NCBI GenBank assembly: GCA_002786025.1
Contig: NHNW01000036.1
Location: 310,001-374,000 of the forward strand
DNA length: 64,000 bases
Source of the DNA: Zasmidium citrigriseum
Taxonomy: Eukaryota > Ascomycota > Dothideomycetes > Mycosphaerellales > Mycosphaerellaceae
Direction: 5' to 3'
The notes below the pieces were generated by a model that was given only the letters and a program-made list of their open reading frames with translations, searched no databases and had not been told where the DNA came from. The translations under genes were made by a program, and so were the position numbers. This document shows, one piece after another, positions 10,746 through 21,614 of the stretch. The number at the start of each line of letters is the position of its first letter. Positions within the stretch are counted from its first letter, which is position 1.

Positions 10746-11345
10746 ATGCAGTTCAAGCTTATCGCTGCCGCTCTCGCCTCGCTCGCTGCCACCAGCGTCA
10801 TGGCCAACCCACTTCCCAACGCTGAGGTGAGCGGCTTCTTACTTGTCATCGATGGCGACATGTACTGATAGCATGCAGGCAGCTGAGGGCGCCCAGATCA
10901 TGGCTCGTGCTGAGCAGGCCGAGCAAGCCAAGCAGGGCAAGCAGATCTTCGGCGGCCCTGGCTTCAATGGTCTCAACAACTGGAACCAGCCCGGCTTCCA
11001 GCAGCCAGGTCTCCAGGCTTTCGGTGAGTCGCAGCCACAGCGCGATTGTTGTGTAGGCATTTGCTAACCTCAGAAATAGGCTTCGGTGGTGGCGGTGTCA
11101 AGTACGTCCTGAGAAGCAGTCCAGGTGCCGCGATGTGAATGGATACTGACAAGCGTAACAGCCTCCAGGGCAACCCCTTCGGCAACCAGAACAACTGCCC
11201 AGGCTTCATCCAATGCTTCCAGTGCAATGGCTTCAACGCCTGGGGTGGACAAGGCCAGTGCGGCTTCGTAAGTCATAAGTTTCGGCATTGGAACGACGGC
11301 AGACTGACCTTCCAATAGCCACTCCAAGGCTGCCCATGCTTTTAG
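10746..11345 (+). CDS. Small secreted Cys-rich protein, candidate effector, 5 exons, 126 aa
   Basis: Exons 10746-10826, 10879-11023, 11080-11101, 11162-11267 and 11319-11345 total 381 nt, or 126 aa. All introns are GT..AG and 50-60 nt long. The signal peptide is MQFKLIAAALASLAATSVMA, with cleavage likely after ANPLPNA or just before it. The middle is rich in Gln, Asn, Gly and Phe (FGGPGFNGLNNWNQPGF). All six cysteines lie in the last 45 residues, ending in GCPCF at the C-terminus, so up to three disulfides are possible. Not recognised as a known family. Size, secretion signal and clustered cysteines fit the effector or surface-protein type. Exon 3 is only 22 nt. No single long frame covers the gene. 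Confidence 0.75.
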
Positions 11346-11919
11346 GCCTCCAACAGCGACGCGGCAATGGCGAACAGGATTGGCAGCAGTGTTTCCGGTT
11401 GAAGCTCTAATGTCTACGAGCCTGATTAGCCCAGTCGCACGAAACAGCTGGCGAAGTTTGAGCAGAAGACATTTGACGAGGAATGGTCTAATGCAAAAGA
11501 AACTGAGGAGTAGAGGGGTTTGGGCGTTGTTGTTTGCGGGGTGTCGTTCTAAATGGAGAAAAGAAAGTAGAGAGTCAGTCGTAGGGTAGTCATCCAACCT
11601 GGTTGCCTTTCATGGCTCTCGAACTTGATCAGCAAATTCTTTTCCAGTCCTCGTAGCAACATGTCAATCAAGTTGATGAGAATGGATTACTTAAGTAGTT
11701 TGGTGAAGGACGGTGAAGGGAGAAGCTGGCTGCAGGTGAGGTCTTCGCGGAAAGCTCGGACGTCGGGTCGGCAAGCTGCATGTGCTGGAGCAACAGCCGA
11801 AGAGCGCGCGTAAACAAATCGAGCAGCAGCAGGGATCTGCTCCCAAGCAACACATCCACCATCAACTTCTACCACGGGACATGTTGGCGGCACAATCCTC
11901 CTGCTGACACCACCTGACC
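11346..11919. other. Intergenic between secreted protein and coiled-coil gene
   Basis: 574 bp without a supported gene; it holds the 3' end of the upstream gene and the promoter of the next one. Confidence 0.4.
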
Positions 11920-13906
11920 ATGGCATCGCCTTCGACTTTCAGATTTCCGGCGCCGCGGGAGTCCAATCCACTGCAGACCCTCTCGCCCGAGCGCGTCAAC
12001 ACCCGCCAGATATCAACAACCTCGACCATGACTTCTAAGAGTTCCTTCGCAGAGCCCGAACCCTCCGAGAATGCGTCGCCCAAAGGGTCGCCCTTCCGCA
12101 AAGCAAAGCAGCTATCAGAGTACAGTCCTACCAAAGGCTCGCTGCCAGCTTCGCCGTCTCTGCCCGAATTTAACGCGTATCGGAGCCATGTCCGGACGAA
12201 CAGCGACGTCCAAGGCCTTGTTAAGCGCTTTGAGCATTTGGATGTGCGCGATCGCGATGCCGAGATTGTAGAGAGGAGCAAGAAGCATGAGCTGGAGTTG
12301 CGACGAGCCCAGATTGCGCGCGAGGAGGCCGAGAGTGATGTGAAGAGGATGCGCGAGGAGATACGGCGGCTGAAAAGAGAAGGAGACGAGGGACGCGACA
12401 GAGAGCGAAAAGTGGTGAAGAGGCTAGAAGTTCTTATGGTAGGATATGCCGACTTTTCGATCAAGAACGCTACTAATTGCCTGGCAGGATGAGTTCAGCA
12501 CTTTCAAAGAGACCCATGCATCGCAATCTTCCGTCTACGAGAAAGAGGTGCGCCGAGCACGAAAAGAAGCCTTCAAGTCATCATCCGAAATGTTGAAGCT
12601 GAAAGAAGAATTGAAGTCGATGCGCAGCACTTTAAACGTCTCCCAGTCCAACCTCGACATGGAGAAGCGCAAGATCCAAGTCCGAGAACAGCAGACATTC
12701 GATGCACAATACCAACTGGTGGCAGTGCAGGAAGAGCTTGATAAGCTACGAGCCCGCATGAGGATTGTCGAGGAAGAGAAGGAGGCGTTGAAGACAAGTT
12801 TGAAGGAGGAGGAAGTTGCGCGGATAGCTGCAGAGGGCTTGATCGCTTTGCCTGGAGGCAATCAAGACGATGACCTCCTGAGCTCGCCGAAGAGACGCTC
12901 TCCTGCCAAGCGACAACCCTCTCCATTATCAGATGACAAGGAAAATGCTGGCGTCATGACGAAGAAGATGCTCGAACTGAAATCCCTGGAAGAACAACTT
13001 CAGCTGGAGAAGATCAAGAGAGAGCATGCGGAAGAGCTTGCCGATTTCCTGCGTATGGAGTGTCGGTTCCAGTGCTGCAACTGCCGATCTTCCAAAGATG
13101 ACCACGACGACACCCTGGGGATCTCCAACGCTTTCTCAGAGGCTATGGAGAATATCAGAAGAGCGATGCGGGATGTGTTATCCCAACCGCCTCCCGTTCA
13201 AAATGACGATGTCACGATTGAGGAGAACAAGACCGAGATTATTACCCGCATCAAGACTGAAGATGAGGATGTCGAGATGGACAATGCCCCTGAGCCAGTC
13301 GCCCCGGAGCAGCTGGACCGTAGTATGACTATGGTCGAAGATGCGCCAGAGCCAGAGCAGGCACCGTTACCAGAGGCCGAGACTCCAAAAGCTCCCCACC
13401 CAACTCCAATCGATCCCCAGCTAGAGGCAGATGAACTTCCGATCACTGGATCTACGACAAAAGTACCTCTCGCCCCTTCGAGCCCACAAACACCAGGCCA
13501 AGCACAACCTCCAACTCCATTTCACCAACAACGATCCGTCCGCACAATCACACACACCACAACGATACCCATGCAGTTTACCCCCATGAAGAGCTCCACT
13601 TGCGCGATCGAAGACGCAGAACTCATTCCTCCAACCCCCAACCCACTCTCCCCACGAGACCGATCTGGATCCGCACCTACATTCGATCGCGAAGCCGCGC
13701 TGGCAGCAATCGCATACCGCCGGGGGCGAGCCAAGTCCATCGCCAACGGACATGTTACGCCGCGTAAGCAGATGATCGAAGGAGTGAGTATGAAGGAGAG
13801 GAGGGACATCAGTGCACCAGCGCTGGGCCAGCAGAAGACGGGCGGTGCTAATCATCCTGTGAAGGGCGTCGGCCGCGGTATGGCTTCTGTTAAGAGGACT
13901 GTTTGA
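11920..13906 (+). CDS. Coiled-coil protein with Ser-Pro-rich ends, 645 aa
   Basis: Exons 11920-12438 and 12488-13906 (intron GTAGGA..CAG with a CTAAT branch site) give 645 aa. Residues 1-95 are rich in S/T-P sites (SPKGSPFRKAK, SPTKGS), possible CDK targets. Residues about 100-300 are a long, heavily charged coiled coil broken by the intron. A second helical stretch holds a Cys cluster, C-x3-C-C-x-C (C365, C369, C370, C372), in FLRMECRFQCCNC. The C-terminal third is Pro-rich and acidic and ends in a basic segment. I do not recognise the family with confidence; a cytoskeletal or spindle-pole-type scaffold would fit the layout but is inference. Confidence 0.75.
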
Positions 13907-14409
13907 AGCGATTTGTACAGGTCAGGCGCGATTGGGAACAAGGGTTTTGTTTTAATCAGCGCAGGCGCTTGGGATATTGGGTTGCGTCTTGAATGGTCAG
14001 GTTGTTCATACTTTGGTGGAGATTCTATACCTATTGGTCTGCAATGACTTCTACTCAGTTGCGTCCCATCGTACAACTCGCCCCTTCGCAGAGCTCGTCC
14101 TTGTTCTGGATCTTTTGACTTTGGACGACTCATGCTAGCGCTGGTTTAGCGTCACTTTCACATGTCAATGATGTTGACTTTACATCTTTTGGCCCGTCTG
14201 CTTCTGACCTTCTCCCCAAGTCTCACCAGATTTCGTGATTGTCAAGCTGTGAACACACACTCTTCAGCAGTCTCTTTCGAACGCTGTTCATGTGGACACT
14301 GGAGAAAAGATCGAAATGTGCAGAATCATGCTGATTCAATACATCAAGCGATAGTCATATCGCCGATGATCTCATGCAATTACTCTGTCGTCTACAGTGC
14401 GGGTATGAT
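13907..14409. other. Intergenic between convergent genes
   Basis: About 500 bp between the ends of the coiled-coil gene (plus) and the sugar transporter (minus). No gene supported. Confidence 0.4.
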
Positions 14410-16262
14410 CTACTCGACATGCACGACATGGCCCGCATTGTCCATCTCGACTTTGACCTTCCTTGTGGATGCCTTCCTCGGGTTCTTCGCCTCAAAGATC
14501 TCGCTCAGCTCTTCCAACGTTTTGCCAGCTGCGTACAAAGTCAATATACGCTTCTTCAAGATGTCTAGGCTCTGAGGTCGGTACTCACCTGTCTCAACAA
14601 AGAAAAAGTAAATCACGACCAACTCCACCACCTGCCACCCAATATAAACAATATACAACTTCCACCCAATCTTATCAATCCCCACACTAATCCCATACGT
14701 ATTCACCACCATGGCAATATTCAAAAACAAGAAATTCAACCCACTCCCCTTCGCCCGCGTCCGATTCTCCAGACACTCCACACTATAAAGCGTCTGCAGC
14801 GGCGTCCAACCCCACGCAAAGAAAATCCCAAACAGATAAATACTCACGATAGTCCCATACGCGAGGTCAGAGTTCTTCTCTGACTCCGCGGTGAAGGCGG
14901 TCAGGAGGACGTAGGAGAACATTCCGCCGGCGAGACCGGCCATGAGCATTGTTCTACGGCCGAGACGGTCCAGGAGGGTTGCGCCGTAGATTGCTCCCAG
15001 CATGCTGAAGATGGGGTTTATGGCGTTGATGAGGAGTTGGGTCGAGGTGTTTGTGATTCCGGCGTTTTCGATCATTTGGGGCATGAAGTAGGAGACGACC
15101 TGTTGGCTGTCAGTGATGTGGAAGAGATGCGTGGAGTTTTTGAGTTTCGACGGACGTTGTTGCCGGACCATTGGCCGAAGAAGGCCATTGCGATAACCAT
15201 GAAGAGGCGGTAGCGGGCCGCGGGGGTGTGGACGAGTTCCTGAGAAGGAACGATTAGTGGTTTTGCCTTTTGGGGGAAGGGAGATGGGTTTTGTGTACTT
15301 TGAAGTCCCACCATGGGTTGTCGTTGCGGCTGTCGGCCATGTCGGCGACGATTTCTTGGACTTGGAGCTCTACGATAGGAGCGTTAAGCTCGCCGTCTCC
15401 GTGGTATTTTGCCAGGATAGCTTGGGCTTCTTCTCTTCGATCTTTCATGATGAGCCATCGAGGGCTTTCGGGGAAGAAGAGGACGAGGCACATCTGATCA
15501 ATAAGCGTGAGCAAGTCCTTTCGAATCCGGCATTGCAGAGATACTTACGACCACAGACGGTAGAGCGCACTGAACCAGTGTTGGGGTCCTCCAGGCCCAA
15601 GAGGAGTCCGGGAAGTGTAAGTCAGTACCATAAGTTGTCCACCCAGCCAAGATGTTTCCAAGCCACCAGAAGTTGTTGTACATGCCCGCCATTGTTCCTC
15701 TGTAAGCTGGGTGCGCAAGCTCCACCGTGTACGCAGGCCCGGCAGCGGAGGCGATACTGGCACCAAACCCAAGAACGAAACGGCCACCGATAAATTGACC
15801 CATACTGTTGGCAGCAGTCTGGATCGCAGTACCGACCAAAACCAAGAGACAACCCACGAAGATACAGATTCTTCGACCATAGCCGTCCGCAAAGAAGCCA
15901 CAGAAGGGGAAAGCAGCAATCTGGCCGCAATTGTAGATGATGAAGATGATTCCCGTCGTGCTGCCGGCGCCGTCCAATCCGAATGTGTTTTGGTATGAGC
16001 TCATGGCATTGATCGAACCCATCAGACTGCTGTCGAATCCATTCATTGTCGAGACCAGATATCCAATGCCCATGATCGCGTAGAGCTGGATCATATTTCT
16101 TGACCATAGCGACGGCTTCTGAGCCTCGACCGCTGCGGCCAAGGCAACAGAGTGCACAGCCTTTTCCTTGACAGCCGGTCCCTTCCCATTCTCATCGTCG
16201 ACATGGACCACATGCTGAGTGTCGACAGCCTCTTTGAAATCCTTCTCGTTGGCGTTCTCCAT
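14410..16262 (-). CDS. MFS sugar transporter, lactose-permease type, 540 aa
   Basis: Five exons on the minus strand: 16262-15549, 15493-15299, 15239-15156, 15099-14589 and 14528-14410, giving 540 aa. Start MENANEKDF was chosen over an in-frame ATG at 16349 because the extra N-terminus has no family character. Sugar-porter marks: ADGYGRR after TM2-3, FFPESPRWL, LLDRLGRR, VETAGKTLEELSEIFEAKNP at the end. Splicing of the last intron (60 nt, in frame, no stop) restores VET-AGKTLEE; if retained, 20 residues would be added. The LAC12/LacpA-like call rests on overall resemblance and on its divergent partner, a GH2 beta-galactosidase. It would import lactose or another galactoside with protons across the plasma membrane. 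Confidence 0.88.
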
Positions 16263-17340
16263 GATGTCGGACGACAAACAAAAAAGACGGACGTCAAAAT
16301 TAGAAAGATCAAGGCCCGGGAGCCACGGGTCTGTGAAGGGTTGAAACAAGGGAGGTAACTCACGCTCTGGGGATTCCCCAGGACCAAGGACGAGGGTGTT
16401 GGAAGTCTATATCCATTGTTGCTTCGCGTGCACTTCGCTTAACCCTTGGTTCGTGGCCACGGGTTCCCCAACTCCTCCACACTCGCGTGGCTTTCTAGAC
16501 CGTACGATGGTCAAAGACGCTTTGTCACTTGGCCTGGCATGTACCACGAGACCTGTTCCATGCCGCCCAGGAGGTTAGCCTTGCTTGGCTGCCGATAGCG
16601 CTGGCGAAAGCATTGCCGGAAAAATTGATCGGACAACCACAAGGCTTGGTTGTTGGATCCTCCAGAGACGTACACGTTTTTCGCACCGATGCGGAACGAG
16701 AGAAGTGACAGATTGTGTGAGAGCTGTCAGATGTTGCTGGAGATGATCGAGACCTCCGCGTGGGTTCCTTCACACGGCCCTGACACGTCCCCAGACGGTT
16801 GCCCGGCAGATGCCGCCAATGCCGGTCGGCGCCAGCGTAGGCGAAGATTGGGGTGCGGAGAGGCAGCTGCAGATGGAGTGATCGCGTGAGGTGGGCGACA
16901 TGTTTCTCCTGACTCGGTCGTCCTGCTCTCCCCGGGGGCACGAAGAGGGTGAGGTTGGAGCGGCGAAGCTGCGGGTGGACTGGTGGAGAATTGAACTCAT
17001 TAGCCGGGTGAAACTCGTCATGTGATTGGCCAATGCCGGCAACGTGGCGGACGTTGGACTCGTTGTGGAAGCTCTCCTCTTTGCCGCACGTAACACAAGA
17101 CATGGAGCCAAGACAACCATCTCGTCGTAGGCGGAGGAGGAGGTGTTTGCTTGCTCCATCTCATCAATCACCGCGGCGGGATGTGGAGAGGCAAGAGCAC
17201 CTGAGAGCGACTCCCGCACTTGGCATCGACAAGGTAGGCAAGCAAGACCAGCGGACCTGCAGTTGCTGAGCTCCAACGCGCCTACTTGAGCATTGAAAGC
17301 GACTTCGCCACAGCAGTCACAATCGAAAGACCACTCCAAG
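16263..17340. promoter_or_regulatory. Shared divergent promoter, lactose permease / beta-galactosidase
   Basis: 1,078 bp between two divergent start codons. Five matches to the carbon-repressor consensus SYGGRG lie on the plus strand (16855, 16932, 16983, 17131, 17183), but about two per strand are expected by chance, so this is weak. No clear TATA box was seen. Shared control of both genes is inferred from the geometry. Confidence 0.5.
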
Positions 17341-20300
17341 ATGGGAGACATTTCGGCCGAAAACAAGAAGCCAGACTGGGCCAATCTCAAAGTCCTGCAC
17401 AGGAACACCTTGGAACCAAGATCAGACTTCTACCTCTACAACTCCGAGTCTGATGCTCTCTCCCGTGACATCAGCAAGGCCAAAGCACATTGCCTATCCG
17501 GCACATGGAAGTTCCACCTGTCGCAGAATCCCTTCGAGGCGCCGGACGGGTTTGAGGCCACATCTTACGACAGGTCGAAATGGAGCGATATCCAAGTGCC
17601 GGGGATGTGGCAGATGCAAGGACATGGAAAAGGGCCTCATTACACAAACGTCCAATTCCCGTTCTTCGTGGACCCTCCCAATCCGCCTTACGTGGAGAAT
17701 GAGTGTGGCTTATATGTCACTCACTTTCGGGTGCCCGAAAAGCTCCACGATCATCAACTGAGGCTCAGGTTCGAAGGAGTGGATTCCGGTTTCCACGTCT
17801 GGATCAACGGACAGGAAGTTGGCTACTCCCAAGGGGCACGCAACCCATCAGAGTTCGACGTGACATCTTTTGTCAAGCAGGGAGAAGACAATCTGCTGGC
17901 CGTGCGAGTATACCAATTCACAGACGGCTCATACATCGAGGATCAAGACCAATGGAGGCTTTCCGGTATCTTCAGAGATGTCTTCCTTCTCGGATTCCCA
18001 AAGCAGGCCCGTTTCGAAGACCTGTCAGTGCAGACTCTGCTCGACGACAAATACGAAGACGCGACTCTGAAGGTTACGGCAAGCGTTCATGGTGCCGGAG
18101 AGGTCCACTTGAAGCTTCTCGACGCATCGGGCGCGGAAGTAGTGAACGAAGCCAAGAAGTCGTCCTCTGAAGGTGCTATTGATGTCGCTTTCTCCATCTC
18201 TGTCAAGAATCCGCACAAGTGGACAGCAGAGACACCATATCTCTACAACTTGGTAGTATCATTGGGCAGCAACCAGTTCATGTCCCATCGCGTGGGCTTC
18301 CGCGTGGTTGAACTCAAGGATGGCTTGATCAAGGTCAATGGTAAGAGGGTGGTCTTCAAAGGTGCTAACCGACATGAACATCACCCACTTTCTGGCAGGA
18401 CCGTTCCGTATGAGTTCATGAAGCACGATCTGTTACTCATGAAGAGACACAATTGTAAGGAACTGTGACAATTTGCAGAGACAACTTTCTAATGATTTGA
18501 TACAGTAAACGCGATCCGAACATGTCACCAACCAAGTGACTCTCGACTTTACGATCTGGCTGACGAGCTGGGCCTGTGGGTCATGGACGAAGCTGATCTT
18601 GAATGCCACGGATTTGAGACCATCGCCGATGCAGCTCTCCCGCCTGAAGAGCAATCTCTGCCGTTTTTCGAGAGGCAGAAGTTGACAAGAACTGAAGCAG
18701 CTCAATGGACGTCTAACAATCCCGACTGGAAAGGTACTGTCTCGGACCACATTCTCGCAGAAGTTATGCTGACTACCTATAGACGCTTACGTTGACAGAG
18801 CCAAGCAGCTCGTTCACCGGGACAAGCTTCACCCTTCAGTAGTCATGTGCGTTGTCGCCAGATATTTTGTGTGATGTGATTGACTGACAAGTTCTGCAGG
18901 TGGAGTCTCGGCAACGAAGCATTCTACGTGAAGGACGGTAACCACACCGCAATGAGAAACTGGATCAAGGAGTACGATCCCTCTCGACCGATCCACTACG
19001 AGCCTGATCTCGAGGCTCTGGACATGGATATGCACTCCAGGATGTACCCAAACATCTCAGAGATCGTCGAATTTGGCAAAGACCCATCGAAGAAGAAGCC
19101 TCTGGTCCTCTGCGAATACATTCACGCCATGGGAACTGGGCCTGGAAACATCAAAGAATACATCGATGCCTTCTACCAGTACGAGAAGCTTCAAGGAGGC
19201 TGGGTCTGGGAATGGGCCAATCATGGACTGCTCACAAAGACCAAGGATGGCAAGTCGTTCTACGGGTACGGTGGCGACTTTGGAGATGTGCCAAACGATT
19301 ACAACTTCGTAATGGATGGAGTTCTCAACTCAGACCACTCCCCGAGAAGCGCTCTCATTGAGTACAAGAAGGCTGTGGAACCTGTTCAGGCTTTGGCGAC
19401 CTCAAGCTCCACTCTCAAGATCATCAACAGGCTTGACTTTGACACCTTGAATCATCTTACGTGTACTGTGACTGCCACCGACGAGGATGGCTCGAAGGAC
19501 GTTGGCGAGGTTGCCATTCCAGCAGGCATCCAACCTGGAGCAACAGCAGAGATTGAGCTTCCCATCCTCGCCGCGACGCCTGCAAAAGAGACTTTCTTGG
19601 ACTTCAGTTTCAAGTTGAGGGATACCACGACTTGGGCCGAGAAGGGTCATGAAGTTGCTCTTATTCAAATTCCAGTCAACTCGATGACTCCAGTCTCGAC
19701 CACGGGCGCAGATGTCAAAACATCCCTTAAGGCGAGAGCAACTGGCACTATCCTTTCCATCGATGGTGGCAATTGCCAGTGGGGTGTTGATACTGCACGA
19801 GGTCAGCTGCGGTCATGGACGAAAGACGGAAAGTCGCTCATCTCCCAACCTCTGGAATCAAGCTTCTACAGGGCACCAACCGACAACGATGCTCCTCGTG
19901 ATGGACGGGATTGGAAAGACCGAGTCCTACATCTCGCGAAATTGGAGACCAGGAGTGTGGAATGGCATAGCAATGCCGACGGCACCGTATCTGTTACCAT
20001 GGATCAACGATACGCGCCTCCTGTCCTATCCTGGAGCTTGGACTTGGCAACGACCTACATCTTCACCCCTTCAGGTGCCGTCAAAATCAATGTCAAGGGC
20101 ACGCCAAAGGGCCAAAATCTGCCCAAGACTCTGCCCCGGATCGGAGTGACATTTGGCTTGCCAGAGGAGTTCCAGAAAGTCGAGTGGTTCGGGCGTGGGC
20201 CAGGTGAAAGCTACAAGGATATGAAGCTCTCTCAGCGCGTGGCTACCCACTCTGTCTCGAGTGTCGACAAGCTGTGGGCCAATCCAGACTTTCCACAGGA

Positions 20301-20670
20301 ATGCTCTAACCGGACAGATACTCGTTGGCTGAAGATCTCATCACCACAGACTCAGCTCACTGTCCAGTTCCTGAAGTCTACAGAGTCGCAAGACAGGCAT
20401 TTGTTTGACTTCATGGCCAGCCACTACGATGTTCAAGATATCGACAAGGCGCAGCATCCGTACGAGCTTGAGGAGGATAAGCAGAAGGATGTCATTCTCC
20501 GATTGGATGCTGATCATCATGGGCTGGGTATGTATTGAAGAGCAGAGACCAAAGATGAAGACTTGCTAATGTTAATGCGCATAATAGGTACTGGTTCTTG
20601 CGGACCGAAGACTCTCGACGAGTACGCCCTGAAGACAGAGCCATTTGACTTTACGATTCTACTCCAGTAG
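17341..20670 (+). CDS. Beta-galactosidase, glycoside hydrolase family 2, 1038 aa
   Basis: Exons 17341-18454, 18506-18733, 18783-18846, 18900-20527 and 20588-20670 give 1038 aa, the usual length for LacZ/LAC4-type enzymes. There is no signal peptide, so the enzyme is intracellular. Early blocks: VPGMWQMQGHGKGPHYTN, then DQWRLSGIFRDVFLL (sugar-binding and sandwich domains). The TIM-barrel follows: GANRHEHHP, then WSLGNE with acid/base E475 and LCEYIHAMG with nucleophile E541. The C-terminal beta domain (Bgal small chain) holds GRGPGESYKDM and ends after the last intron in GTGSCGPKTLDEYALK. It hydrolyses lactose to glucose and galactose. Introns 2-3 flank a 64-nt exon. The divergent lactose-permease-type gene supports the substrate. 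Confidence 0.95.
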
Positions 20671-21614
20671 AGCTGTGATGTCGCAACGAGCAGCGGATCC
20701 CCTGACGATTCAACGCAAAGAATAGAATGATAGAGCTGATAATGATCATAGAGAATGCCCAAAGTGCTTCACCCATCTACCCGCCGTAAGTCACGGAGCA
20801 ATGTGGTCGAATTCCTTGGCTGGTTTCGCCCCCTACGCCTTCGTTGCACCTACCAGAGAATCAATGCTTATAATTAGCTTCTTCGCAAGGCTGCCCAATC
20901 ACGCCATGTCAACTTATTGATTTCACACCGGTATTGGAATTTCTGACTTGGGGCGTTCAGCTGACATGCCATCAGTTTGAGACATGCATGGGGCGTTAAC
21001 GCACTCATCAAGACAAGGCGTTGCTCTAGATTTCGAAGCCGAGAATGCCTCCTCCGACCACGAAAGCAATATCAGGCCATACCACCCTCAGCTCCACCCG
21101 AAGCATCGACCATTTCGGCCCGGTGGCTTCAGTCCGGCAGTCCTTCCCCGAACCGAGACCATCGGGTATCCGCTGGCATTAATATATTTTCGCCATCAGC
21201 TGCAATCTCCATTGACTAGGAGAGCGCTTGCAACGACCACCAATACCGGGATCAAAGTACAGATCGTGGCGACCACACATGCTGTATTTGGTAAGGACAG
21301 GTTACACAAAACAATAGTGGCTGCCGAATCCGTTTCGAACAAGCCCAGCTGACTTCGCTTAGGGGAGTTGGGGGCGGAGTGACAGCCTCTCGCAGTGACT
21401 GCTTTGGGAAGGTACTGGAGTTCGGGAATGCCGGTCTTGCGAGATGCAGGCGGTAATGGGTGGTCTGGAACGTGGTTGTTCGCTTTTGGTGACTCGTTGC
21501 CTTCGAGGGGCTGGGGATATAATATGCTTAGGGCCCGTGGATCCTGCCCGAAGGGATGGTAACAAATATTCCTACGAGAGGTAGACTACTGACTTGCTGA
21601 TCTAGGGAGTCAAG
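20671..21614. other. Intergenic, upstream of the nine-exon membrane protein gene
   Basis: About 940 bp without a supported gene. Short frames on both strands lack domains. A GATATAATATGC stretch near 21516 may be a promoter element. Confidence 0.35.

Noticed and set aside
16263..17340. Cluster of SYGGRG carbon-repressor sites in the divergent promoter
   Set aside because: Five on one strand is only modestly above the roughly two per strand expected by chance, so it is not claimed as a functional cluster.
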